Shown one piece after another: positions 1 through 7,538 of a DNA stretch of 20,889 nt. Source of the stretch: F23-B02 sp963627445 (lineage in GTDB: Bacteria; Bacillota; Clostridia; Oscillospirales; Oscillospiraceae); contig CAVGBM010000047.1 of NCBI GenBank assembly GCA_963627445.1, positions 1 through 20,889 of the forward strand, read 5' to 3'. Position 1 is the stretch's first letter. Every line of letters starts with the position of its first letter. Under the pieces are notes generated by a model. It saw nothing but the letters and a program-made list of their open reading frames with translations. It searched no databases and had not been told where the DNA came from. Position numbers and translations under genes: made by a program.

Positions 1-53
1 GCGCACTCGGCGCAGCAGAGTATGCACGCCAGAAGGGTCTTGCAAAGAAGTAA
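1..53 (+). CDS. 3' end of an unidentified protein-coding gene (partial)
   Basis: An open frame enters from the left edge and ends at a TAA at 51-53. It encodes about 16 residues ending ALGAAEYARQKGLAKK. An intrinsic terminator follows 21 bp later, which supports this being a real gene end. The ALGAA-x-x-A pattern is reminiscent of the C-terminus of BadF/BadG-type CoA-dehydratase activases, but the fragment is far too short to assign. The next gene is an acyl-CoA ligase, which is only weak contextual support. Confidence 0.55.
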   Translation, partial: ALGAAEYARQKGLAKK

Positions 54-74
54 TTTAAGCTTGACGCTATAAAA

Positions 75-103
75 GGAGACACGATTTCGTGTCTCCTTTT
101 TTT
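75..103 (+). terminator. Rho-independent terminator of the upstream gene
   Basis: A perfect 10-bp inverted repeat (GGAGACACGA / TCGTGTCTCC) with a very short loop is followed directly by seven T residues. It lies just after the stop codon at 53 and before the promoter at 124. Confidence 0.9.
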
Positions 104-123
104 GCGCTTTTTGTTCGAAATAT

Positions 124-152
124 TTGATATCTTGAGTAATTAATGGTATACT
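124..152 (+). promoter_or_regulatory. Strong sigma-A-type promoter for the structured RNA
   Basis: A -35 TTGATA (124-129) and a -10 TATACT (147-152) are separated by 17 bp, close to consensus in both sequence and spacing. The predicted start is around 158-160, exactly where the 5' arm of the long RNA helix begins. The promoter serves the structured RNA and, by read-through, probably the ligase gene, since no promoter is visible between the RNA terminator and that gene. Confidence 0.75.
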
Positions 153-158
153 GATAGT

Positions 159-359
159 GCCAAACCAACTTGATAATGCGGAAAGTATAGTAGCTCTAAG
201 GGATTATTATACCTATTTTGCGTCAACAATTGAAATTTGATAAAAATGCGAATTTCGATTCTGTTGGCGTAAAGAGCGATCTTTTTTCCGCAGAGTTAGT
301 TTGGCGACTATCGGAGTTTGCGTTTTTTGTGCGGTTACTTCGGTAGCCGCACTTTTTTT
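159..359 (+). ncRNA. Structured RNA of about 200 nt, 6S-like or an attenuating leader
   Basis: The 5' and 3' portions pair in one long interrupted helix: 160-170 with 294-304 (one mismatch) and 177-184 with 285-292 (perfect). Inside are a small hairpin (185-192 with 205-212) and a long irregular hairpin (216-227 with 262-273, extended by 230-238 with 251-259, G-U pairs included). The strand opposite, 275-284, is unpaired. A strong promoter sits at the 5' end and a terminator at 329-359. A long closing helix, an open middle and an apical stem resemble 6S RNA, the RNA-polymerase-binding regulator. I cannot confirm this without a covariance model. The alternative is a cis-acting leader of the acyl-CoA ligase, whose Shine-Dalgarno begins only 7 bp after the terminator. 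I did not recognise T-box or common riboswitch motifs. Confidence 0.6.
329..359 (+). terminator. Intrinsic terminator between the structured RNA and the acyl-CoA ligase
   Basis: A 10-bp stem (GTGCGGTTAC / GTAGCCGCAC, one G-U) is capped by a TTCG tetraloop and followed by seven T residues. It lies between the structured RNA and the GGGAG ribosome-binding site of the ligase. It is therefore either the 3' end of an independent small RNA or an attenuator that sets ligase expression. Confidence 0.88.
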
Positions 360-377
360 ATTTATGGGAGAAAAAAT

Positions 378-2099
378 ATGAGAGAGAAAACAATGACAGG
401 ATATCCGTCAGTCGACAAACCGTGGCTGAAGTATTATTCTGAAGAAGAGATCAATATCAAGCTTCCCGAGCGAACAATGTATGAGCATGTTTTAAAGAAA
501 AATGCCGATAACCTTGATAGAGTTGCCATCAATTATTACGGCAGTAATATTAGCTACAAGGTATTCTTTGAGCGTATTGATACCATTGCAAGCGCGCTTG
601 AGGGAATTGGTGTTGGAGAAGGCGACATAGTAACGGTGTGTATGATAAATTCACCGGAGACAATTTGCCTGATGTTTGCGCTGAACAAAATCGGAGCTGT
701 TGCAAACATGGTGTATGGCGTGAGCACAGCGGCTGAACTGAAAAAGTACATAGCCGATACGAAATCTGCCGTTATTTTTACGCTTGATATTTTTCAAGAT
801 AAGTTTCTGAACATTGCTGATGAGTGCGGGATAGAAAAAGTTGTTGTTGCAAATATCATGCGTTCGATGTCTTTGCTTAACCGCTTCGGCGCAAGGTTAT
901 TTAAGAAGATGAAGCCTCAAACGCTCCCGCAGAATAATAAATTTTGCTCATGGGATGATTTTCTGACTTATTCAAATGGACACTCGGCAACGGTTTGTTT
1001 GCCTGAGGCAATCGCGCTGATCACATATACCGGAGGTACAACTGGTGGGTCTAAGGGCGTTGCATTAAGCAATAAAGCGGTCATTGCAGTAGCTGAGCAA
1101 TATATCATTGGCGAGAATGAGCTGTCACGGCAAAGCAAATGGATGCAGGTATTACCGTTGTTCATTGCATATGGAGTTACCTGCTCTTTGATGATACCGC
1201 TTTGCGTCGGAATGACCTTAATAGTTCGTATCCCGATGGCCGATTCAATAGCTCAGCTTTGCAAAAAGTTTAAACCCAATCACATCATGTATGGACCTGC
1301 GTTCTGGGAGGCGTTTGCAGACGATGATCAGGAGCTTGACCTTTCATATTTGATCGCACCAATTACAGGCGGGGACACGCTTAGAGCTGCTACGGAAGCA
1401 AAGATAAATAACTATCTTAAGAAATGCGGAAGCCCGTACATGCTTATGAACGGATATGGAATGACAGAGGTGGGCGCTGCCGTTTCAGTTAACTACAAGG
1501 ATAAATATGAGTTTGGTAGTGTTGGCCTGCCGTTTGTTAAGAATATTATTTCCGCATTTGATGTTGAAACGGGCGAGGAACTTAAAACTGGTGAGGAGGG
1601 TGAGATGTGCATATGTACACCGTCAGCCATGTTGTATTACATAAATAACAAAGCAGAAACTGATAATATATTGAGAAAGCATGCTGACGGGAAAATGTGG
1701 ATTCACTCAGGTGACCTGGGCTATATATCCGAAAATGGATTTGTCCACATCAGCGGAAGGCTCAAACGGTATATGCTTTGCATAAAAAACGGTGTTCAAA
1801 AGAAAGTGTTTAGCCTTGATATAGAAAAGGTTTTGTTAGAATGTCAGGAAATCGAAAACTGCGCAGTCGTTCCTGTTGACGACCCCAAAATTAATCAAGC
1901 TCCTGTAGCTTTTATTATTCTAAAGAAAGAATTTAGAGAAGGTTACAATAAGCAAATGCTAAAAGATTTTTGCGAACGAAACCTAGAGGAGGTATATTGC
2001 CCAATCGAATATTATTTTGTGACAAAGTTTCCGCTCACAAAGGTCGGCAAGGTCGACTATCGAGCACTCGAAAAAGAGGCTGCAAAGCTGAAAGTTTAA
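378..2099 (+). CDS. AMP-forming acyl-CoA synthetase/ligase (ANL superfamily)
   Basis: This enzyme should activate a carboxylic acid with ATP to an acyl-adenylate and transfer it to CoA in the cytoplasm; the substrate cannot be read from sequence. In the 573-aa product the ANL core motifs are in order: the P-loop-like YTGGTTGGSKG at about 217-227, NGYGMTE at 358-364, HSGDLG at 443-448, the hinge GRLK at 460-463, and the C-terminal PLTKVGKVDYRAL with the expected catalytic Lys at about 558. The length is normal for the family. I chose the ATG at 378 because GGGAG at 366-370 sits 7 bp upstream; an upstream in-frame extension from 318 would run through the terminator hairpin. It appears monocistronic, enclosed by terminators at 329-359 and 2107-2136. 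Expression probably depends on read-through of the upstream terminator. Confidence 0.92.
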   Translation: MREKTMTGYPSVDKPWLKYYSEEEINIKLPERTMYEHVLKKNADNLDRVAINYYGSNISYKVFFERIDTIASALEGIGVGEGDIVTVCMINSPETICLMFALNKIGAVANMVYGVSTAAELKKYIADTKSAVIFTLDIFQDKFLNIADECGIEKVVVANIMRSMSLLNRFGARLFKKMKPQTLPQNNKFCSWDDFLTYSNGHSATVCLPEAIALITYTGGTTGGSKGVALSNKAVIAVAEQYIIGENELSRQSKWMQVLPLFIAYGVTCSLMIPLCVGMTLIVRIPMADSIAQLCKKFKPNHIMYGPAFWEAFADDDQELDLSYLIAPITGGDTLRAATEAKINNYLKKCGSPYMLMNGYGMTEVGAAVSVNYKDKYEFGSVGLPFVKNIISAFDVETGEELKTGEEGEMCICTPSAMLYYINNKAETDNILRKHADGKMWIHSGDLGYISENGFVHISGRLKRYMLCIKNGVQKKVFSLDIEKVLLECQEIENCAVVPVDDPKINQAPVAFIILKKEFREGYNKQMLKDFCERNLEEVYCPIEYYFVTKFPLTKVGKVDYRALEKEAAKLKV

Positions 2100-2106
2100 T
2101 ATACGC

Positions 2107-2136
2107 AAAAACCGCCGCCCAGTGGGCGGCGGTTTT
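2107..2136. terminator. Bidirectional terminator between convergent genes
   Basis: A GC-rich stem (CCGCCGCCC / GGGCGGCGG) with an AGT loop is flanked by five A on the left and four T on the right, so it can end transcription on both strands. It lies in the 48-bp gap between the ligase stop (2099) and the YhgE/Pip stop (2148). Confidence 0.92.
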
Positions 2137-2147
2137 GAGTTATGCTA

Positions 2148-4172
2148 TTAATTTGAATGCATGAGCTTTGTTCTTGATTTGCTTTCGTTAAAGTGCTTGA
2201 GCATGGGCTTGAAGGCGATGCCAAGTATAAGCGACAGCGGGATGAGTATCGCCGCCATGAGCAGCAGGATCAAAATGCTCCTGAGATACACATTGCCGTA
2301 GCTGCCGGCGATAGTCTCACGCATTGCGGTCATTGCGTAGTTAAACGGCATAAACTTGTACAGATCCTGGAATATCTTCGGGAGCATCTCCAGGGGATAG
2401 GTGCCGCCGGAGCCTGCGACCTGAATGACAAGTATGATGATCGCGATAGCTTCGCCGATGTTGCCGAAGGCAAACACCATACCGTAGTTTAGCAGCGTGA
2501 ACACAAGGCTCGTGATCGCAGCCGCCAGCCAGAACTGGAACGGTGCATAGCACTGGATGCCTATGTAGAACAGGTTGCCGAGCACGGTGATGAGCGCCGT
2601 GAACTGGCCGATGGCGAAGAACACAAAGTATCTGCCGAAGAATGCCTCGGTGGTATTGAGGGTCGGGATATCGCTTCTGCGCTTGATGTGGGTGTGCATG
2701 AGGCTGACGCTCAGCAGTGCGCTTGCGTACAGAGCAAGGGTCGTGTAGAACGGCGTCATGCCGGAACCGAAGTTCTCGAGTGCGTACACGCGGACGACCT
2801 CAAGGTTAGCGGGGGAGGCGAGGTATTCGACCAAACCGCCGACATCATCCTGAAGCAGGTCAATAAGCTTTGTAAAGCTCTCGCTCGTGCGAAGCTCGTT
2901 GACGCTCGACTGAAGGTTCGAGACCATGCCGACCATGTAGTTGAGCACGTCCTCGGTGCTCTCGATGCTGACGGTGCAGGAGTTAAGAGCGTCGGTGTAC
3001 TGCTGGAGGGTCATCGACTGAGCGTCAATGTCGCCCTCGACCTTGGCCAGCAGCGAGTCAAGGTTCGTGAGCGAATCCTGGAGTGTGGTCATCGAGGATA
3101 CAAGGTTTTTATCGATATTGGTCTGCTGGACTATATCGTCAAACTTAATTACGCTTTCATGCAGCTGCTTGTTGACATCCGAGTACAGATCATCAAGGAT
3201 CTCGCCCTCGTAATCGGTAATGCCGCCTTCACCGAACACGGAGTCCCAGTCGATGTAAGTACCTCCGGCCTCGGCTGGATCGCCGTCAACGGCATTGTCG
3301 AGCCGTTCAATGGTGTTTCGCATCTCCTCAGAGGTGTTACGGATAGCGTCGGAGGCGTAGACCACATCCTGCTTGCTGTTTGTAAGTCTGTCCTGAATGT
3401 CGACGATGGTCTTTCTGCTGTTTACAAGCATATTTGTCACATCGGGGAGCAGGTCATTTGTCATACTTGTGACCGTGGCTGCGGACTTCGTGACGGTCGC
3501 CATGGAGTTCATTATCGCAGCGTAGGTCTTAAGGTCGGAGTTAATGGTGCCGAGCTTGCTGTCGAGCGATTGCAGAGCATCCTCTGCGCTCAGACCCATG
3601 CCGCTAAATACAGACGTGAAGTTCGACAGCTCATCGACGATTGTCGAAACGAAAATGCCGTTTATCTCGTCGCGAACAAGACTCTGCGCCCTGTCGGTGA
3701 CCCTGGAAGCGACGGCGTTCATCTTCTGATTGTCGTAGTAAATTATTTCCGGCTGATCCATCTCACCATCGGTAAAGCCGAGTATGGAGGCACTGAAGTC
3801 CTCGGGGATAATGAGACCTGCGTAATAATCGCCGGCGTACAGGCCGTCCATAACGCCCTGAACAGAGTCGGGGAACTGCCAGTCTATCTGATCATTGGCC
3901 TTGAGCTTATCAAGAATAATATCGCCGACATTGAGCTTCATGCCGATAAAGTCGGTGCCCGCATCGGAGGATGCGACGGCTATCTTGAGGTTCTGAGTGG
4001 AGTCGGGGGTGTACGGATCCCAGTTTGACATGATGTTGAACCATGCGTACAAGCAGGGTACAAGAGCGAGGCCAAACACACAAATAACGGTGACGACACT
4101 CCTGCTCAATCGCCTGATATCAGAGCGAATGACGGCTGAAATATTGGAAGTTGTTCTTTTAAAATTCTTCAT
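2148..4172 (-). CDS. YhgE/Pip family membrane protein, distal gene of operon
   Basis: The protein is about 674 aa with the family layout: one N-terminal TM (about 26-47, followed by LYAWFNI and WDPY), a long extracellular region predicted helical/coiled-coil and rich in Ser, Asp, Thr and Asn (about 50-460), then a C-terminal block of about five TMs of ABC-2-like type. The block holds the conserved GSGGTYPLEMLPKIFQ segment and NYAMTAMRETIAGSYG. The family includes the lactococcal phage infection protein Pip and is related to EsaA/YueB-type type VII secretion components; the transported substrate is generally unknown. I chose ATG 4172 (MKNF...) because it aligns with the paralogue start. A TTG at 4178 has better spacing (10 nt) to GGAAG and cannot be excluded. 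It is the last gene of a three-gene minus-strand set and ends at a bidirectional terminator. Confidence 0.88.
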   Translation of the reverse strand: MKNFKRTTSNISAVIRSDIRRLSRSVVTVICVFGLALVPCLYAWFNIMSNWDPYTPDSTQNLKIAVASSDAGTDFIGMKLNVGDIILDKLKANDQIDWQFPDSVQGVMDGLYAGDYYAGLIIPEDFSASILGFTDGEMDQPEIIYYDNQKMNAVASRVTDRAQSLVRDEINGIFVSTIVDELSNFTSVFSGMGLSAEDALQSLDSKLGTINSDLKTYAAIMNSMATVTKSAATVTSMTNDLLPDVTNMLVNSRKTIVDIQDRLTNSKQDVVYASDAIRNTSEEMRNTIERLDNAVDGDPAEAGGTYIDWDSVFGEGGITDYEGEILDDLYSDVNKQLHESVIKFDDIVQQTNIDKNLVSSMTTLQDSLTNLDSLLAKVEGDIDAQSMTLQQYTDALNSCTVSIESTEDVLNYMVGMVSNLQSSVNELRTSESFTKLIDLLQDDVGGLVEYLASPANLEVVRVYALENFGSGMTPFYTTLALYASALLSVSLMHTHIKRRSDIPTLNTTEAFFGRYFVFFAIGQFTALITVLGNLFYIGIQCYAPFQFWLAAAITSLVFTLLNYGMVFAFGNIGEAIAIIILVIQVAGSGGTYPLEMLPKIFQDLYKFMPFNYAMTAMRETIAGSYGNVYLRSILILLLMAAILIPLSLILGIAFKPMLKHFNESKSRTKLMHSN

Positions 4173-4212
4173 ATTCAATACATCGTTTCTTCCGTAGATT
4201 TGTTATGTATGC

Positions 4213-4767
4213 TCAAACGGTTGCCTCTTCCTTGTCCTCTTGGACGGCGGCTTCCTCGGTGACTTTGACCTCCGCGTCGACGGATACAGGCTCAGCCTCG
4301 GACACGGTGGCTTCCTCGTCAGCGGGGGTGCTCTCTTCCTCAGAGACTTCTTCGGCCTCCTCGGTCACAGAGTCAAACTCGGGGGAGCGCTGCTGGATCG
4401 ACTGGCGTATCTGCTCAGCCAGCACCAAAGCCTCGTCCTTGGAAGCCTCCTCGGTCGGCATCGGCGCTTCGGCCTCGGCAAGCTCCGGCTCATCCATATC
4501 GACCTGCGAGAACATCTGCCGCAGCAGGTAATCCTGATACTCGATGACGATAAGCACACCGGCGATGACGAACATCGAGGCTATCCAAAGCACAAGGAAT
4601 ATCGTCTTTGAGCCCTGCGTCATGAAAAGCATGATCAGGAAGAAGGTCGGGATAATGAGCAGGCTTTTTAGAGCCGAGCTCGTTCTCTTGACATTTCTCC
4701 GATGCATTTTTTCAAGACCGGCAACGAGGTCGTTATACATTTTTTCGTACTGGGTTTCTGTATTCAT
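4213..4767 (-). CDS. Small two-TM membrane protein with an acidic low-complexity tail
   Basis: I do not recognise a named family. The 184-aa product has a charged, basic N-terminus (RRNVKR at about 23-28), two adjacent hydrophobic segments (about 32-50 and 54-76) forming a likely helical hairpin, and a C-terminal half dominated by Glu, Ala, Asp, Ser and Val. The tail is strongly acidic and probably disordered. The ATG at 4767 was chosen over an upstream in-frame ATG at 4806 because AGGAG lies 9 bp before it. Gaps of 39 bp to the upstream YhgE/Pip gene and about 40 bp to the downstream one suggest co-transcription, so it may be an accessory or scaffold subunit of the two paralogues. That role is inferred from position only. 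Confidence 0.8.
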   Translation of the reverse strand: MNTETQYEKMYNDLVAGLEKMHRRNVKRTSSALKSLLIIPTFFLIMLFMTQGSKTIFLVLWIASMFVIAGVLIVIEYQDYLLRQMFSQVDMDEPELAEAEAPMPTEEASKDEALVLAEQIRQSIQQRSPEFDSVTEEAEEVSEEESTPADEEATVSEAEPVSVDAEVKVTEEAAVQEDKEEATV

Positions 4768-4806
4768 AATACATAACTCCTGATGCGTATTTGGTAGGGA
4801 GATCAA

Positions 4807-7320
4807 TTACATCATTTCGGACTTTTCGAGCTGATCGTTCATATAGCGGTTGATGCCGTCAAGCGGGCGCTTGAGCACCAAACCGACAAACAGGCCGACA
4901 CCGAAGAACAGCAGAAGCTGAAGCAGATAGATAAGATAATTGTTCTGATACAGACCTGCGATAGCCTCACGCATAGCGTTGATGGCGTAGGGGAAGGGGA
5001 AGAACAGGTATATCTGCTGGAAGAAGTCAGGCAGCAGCTCGATGGGGTAAGAGCCGCCGGAACCGGCGATCTGAATGATCAGGAACACGACGAACAGCGC
5101 CTTGCCGATGTTGCCGAAGGCGATCGCCATGGAGTATGCGAGCATCGAGCAGGTCAGCGAGGTAACGACGCCCGACAGCAGGAACAGAACCGGGTGGGCG
5201 CAGTCCATGCTGAATATCAGAAGATCGCCGCCCATGATGACCATAGTCTGGATAAGGCTCAGCAGGGCAAAGATGAGATAGCGGCCGAAGAACTTCTGGC
5301 GGCTGGTAGCACCGATAAGCTCAATTGGCGTATCCACCTTCAAAATTGCATTAAGTATGATGCAGCCGACCCAAACGGCGAGCATCGTGTAGAACGGAGC
5401 CATTGCGGCACCGTAGGATTCAACGGGGTAAACAGACTCCGACCTGATGGTGACGGGGCTTGCGAAGAACTCCGCAATAGACTGCGGGTCGACATCCATG
5501 AAGTCGAGCACCTGCTGCAGACGCGTGTCCTCGGTATCGCCGTTCAATACGCCGAGAGCGTCTGCGATCCTCGTCCTGTAGCTGCTGATGAGGTCCTTGA
5601 CCTGCACCAGCGCATTGTTGACAGCACCAAAGGTGTTGCCGAGCTCGCTGACGATGGGCGGGACCTTGCCCATGACATCGCTGAGGTCGAGAAGGATCGA
5701 GGACAGATCGCCGAGGCTGTCCTGAAGATTGGTCAGCAGGGTGGTGATAGACGGGTAAACTATCTCGGTAAGCGCAACTCTTGCGTTGCCGAGCAGGTCG
5801 CTTATGACTTGGAGAGATTCGACCAGATCGATATCCCTGTTGCCGTTTAGTATATCATCAAAGATCTCGCTTGCGTCCTTGGTGTTGTCAGCAGCCTGGA
5901 CCGCAGCGGTGGAGGCTTTCTTATCCGTAGCGCCCGCGGCATCCTCAACTGCATCCATTGCAGTGCCCAGAGCGGACAGCTCCTGACTTACGATGACGCT
6001 GTCGTTTTTCGCAGCGGTGAGAGCCTTTTCGCGGGTGTCGTCGTCATTGGTGGTCTTGGCGATCTTAACATTGTCCTGAATGTTCACGATGCGCTGCTTT
6101 GCATCGTCCGCCATGAAGGTCATCATGGTATCCATGCTCTGCTCGGTCTTCTGCGCATTTGCAAGATCGTCGTAGTCATAGCCGGTCACGGCGGTGTAGA
6201 CCATGGGAACGGTGACCTCGTTATAATCGGCCTTGAGCTGATCTGCGGCATTAGCATCGTCTTGAGTGTTCATGCCCAGCTGCTCGCGAAGCTGCGTGAT
6301 CTTATCTCTGATCCTGTTGAGCGCGGACAGAGCATCCTCGGCCTCGGGACCCGAGATGCCTGAGTGGGTGAGGTAGTCTATAAGCTCCTGATACTGTCTT
6401 TCCAGCTCCTTGAGCGTTTCCTTCACGGTATCGGAATCCTCGTCGCCGTTATAGAGCCTGTCAAGCTTATAAATTGCATTCTGCACCGAGTCCTGCAAAC
6501 CGGTGAGCAGGTTGTTGACCTCCTCGTTTATGAGCGCAAGATCGTTCTTGGTGCTTTCAATATAGGATACCTGCTTCGAGATGTTTATCCTCTCGTTGCC
6601 GAGCAGGTGAATGGTGTAATCGATGGTGTTATTGGAATTGTTGAGCGTGCCGACAAGAGAGTTGTTTGCGGCGACGAACTGATCGATGGTATCGTCATAC
6701 TGCGCAAGGTTCTTGTCTATCTTGGCAAGCGTATTTCTGAGCATGCTGACGGTGTTGTCGCCCTGAACGCCCTCGGAGAAGGTGTTGAACTTGCCGAACA
6801 GGGTCTCAACGATAGCCTGGATATACGCTTTGTTGACCGACTGCTTTACCTTATCGCCCGCGGCCTCAACGACCTTGACGGCGATGGCGTTCGTCTTTTC
6901 GTTCTGATAGAAGTTGATGGTCGGGCTGAACATGTCCTCCTTGAGGAAGTTATACATGTTATATGTAAAGTCCGGCTCGATTATAACGGCAGCGTAATAC
7001 TTGCCGGCGTACAGATCGTTGACCGCCTTGTCGGCATCGTCGAGGAACACAAAACCGATCTTCTCGTCCTGCTTGAGCTCTTCAACGAGCTGATTGCCGA
7101 TGTTAATTATCTTGCCGTCCTCATCCATATAGTCACGGTCATTACAGACAACGGCAATGCTGATATCGCCGGTCTTGCCATAGGGATCCCAGAAGGCATA
7201 AATATTGAACCAAGCATACAGAGCGGGCAGGAACAATATCGCCAGAATAATAAGGAAGGCGAAGAAGTGCCTCGTTAGTGCTCGGAAATCGTTTTTGAAA
7301 ATAGTAAATACATTACGCAT
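4807..7320 (-). CDS. YhgE/Pip family membrane protein, first gene of operon
   Basis: The protein is 837 aa. One N-terminal TM (about 19-40) is followed by YAWFNIYAFWDPYG, then a very long extracellular segment (about 45-630) with repeated heptad-like helical stretches, then a C-terminal membrane block starting near residue 641. The block carries the family signature GSGGSYPIELLPDFFQ and PYAINAMREAIAGLY. The same signatures occur in the gene ending at 2148, so the two are paralogues; this one has about 160 extra residues, mostly in the extracellular coiled-coil part. The family relates to Pip (phage infection protein) and EsaA/YueB-type components. The ATG at 7320 is preceded by AGGAG with about 11 bp spacing. 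A minus-strand promoter candidate lies at 7353-7386. Function beyond a membrane transport or receptor role is not determinable here. Confidence 0.9.
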   Translation of the reverse strand: MRNVFTIFKNDFRALTRHFFAFLIILAILFLPALYAWFNIYAFWDPYGKTGDISIAVVCNDRDYMDEDGKIINIGNQLVEELKQDEKIGFVFLDDADKAVNDLYAGKYYAAVIIEPDFTYNMYNFLKEDMFSPTINFYQNEKTNAIAVKVVEAAGDKVKQSVNKAYIQAIVETLFGKFNTFSEGVQGDNTVSMLRNTLAKIDKNLAQYDDTIDQFVAANNSLVGTLNNSNNTIDYTIHLLGNERINISKQVSYIESTKNDLALINEEVNNLLTGLQDSVQNAIYKLDRLYNGDEDSDTVKETLKELERQYQELIDYLTHSGISGPEAEDALSALNRIRDKITQLREQLGMNTQDDANAADQLKADYNEVTVPMVYTAVTGYDYDDLANAQKTEQSMDTMMTFMADDAKQRIVNIQDNVKIAKTTNDDDTREKALTAAKNDSVIVSQELSALGTAMDAVEDAAGATDKKASTAAVQAADNTKDASEIFDDILNGNRDIDLVESLQVISDLLGNARVALTEIVYPSITTLLTNLQDSLGDLSSILLDLSDVMGKVPPIVSELGNTFGAVNNALVQVKDLISSYRTRIADALGVLNGDTEDTRLQQVLDFMDVDPQSIAEFFASPVTIRSESVYPVESYGAAMAPFYTMLAVWVGCIILNAILKVDTPIELIGATSRQKFFGRYLIFALLSLIQTMVIMGGDLLIFSMDCAHPVLFLLSGVVTSLTCSMLAYSMAIAFGNIGKALFVVFLIIQIAGSGGSYPIELLPDFFQQIYLFFPFPYAINAMREAIAGLYQNNYLIYLLQLLLFFGVGLFVGLVLKRPLDGINRYMNDQLEKSEMM

Positions 7321-7352
7321 ACCGGGTAATACTCCTATCGTGATCAGAAGTA

Positions 7353-7386
7353 ATTATAACGCAGATATCCTGCGGGAAAATGTCAA
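7353..7386 (-). promoter_or_regulatory. Candidate promoter of the YhgE/Pip operon with a dyad in the spacer
   Basis: On the minus strand a perfect TTGACA (7381-7386) and a perfect TATAAT (7353-7358) are separated by 22 bp instead of about 17. The spacer holds a 15-bp imperfect dyad, CGCAG-N5-CTGCG, at 7360-7374. Long spacers with an internal dyad recall MerR-type promoters, although those are usually 19-20 bp. No regulator gene for it is visible nearby. Confidence 0.5.
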
Positions 7387-7404
7387 ATGCCGTGGTTACA
7401 AAAA

Positions 7405-7422
7405 TGTATCGATAAAGATACA
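7405..7422. promoter_or_regulatory. Operator-like inverted repeat upstream of the YhgE/Pip promoter
   Basis: TGTATC and GATACA form a perfect 6-bp dyad with a 6-bp centre, 18 bp upstream of the TTGACA element. The flanks add weaker symmetry (GGTTACAA on the left, TTGTACC on the right). This is the form of a dimeric repressor site such as a TetR-family operator, but the regulator is unknown. Confidence 0.35.
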
Positions 7423-7515
7423 AAATTATTGTACCGTTAATCAATTCTAAAGTCAAGTAAACAAAGCGGTAAAAAATGAATTATTTTTTTATAATTGTGT
7501 CTGGGAAACATTTAA

Positions 7516-7531
7516 ACACTAAATGTAGTGT
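7516..7531. promoter_or_regulatory. Operator-like 16-bp palindrome beside the structured element
   Basis: ACACTA-AATG-TAGTGT is a perfect 6-bp dyad. A TATAAT hexamer at 7490-7495 lies just before it on the plus strand without a clear -35. A TTGACA on the minus strand (7531-7536) overlaps its right edge without a good -10. The dyad could be a repressor site or a small RNA hairpin. Confidence 0.3.
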
Positions 7532-7538
7532 GTCAAAC

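Noticed and set aside
159..359. T-box or common riboswitch upstream of the ligase
   Set aside because: No T-box AGGGUGGNACCGCG-like element or other riboswitch core that I know could be found; the fold is kept as an unclassified or 6S-like RNA.
318..377. Upstream in-frame extension of the acyl-CoA ligase
   Set aside because: It would be translated through the terminator hairpin and has no ribosome-binding site. GGGAG sits correctly before the ATG at 378.
2688..4028. 446-aa open frame on the plus strand opposite the YhgE/Pip gene
   Set aside because: It is antisense to a clear family member, its composition is mirror-coded, it has no domain I recognise, and it lacks a good ribosome-binding site.
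6364..7278. 304-aa open frame, and a 218-aa one at 5194-5850, opposite the longer YhgE/Pip gene
   Set aside because: These are shadows created by codon bias of the true minus-strand gene, with no recognisable protein features.
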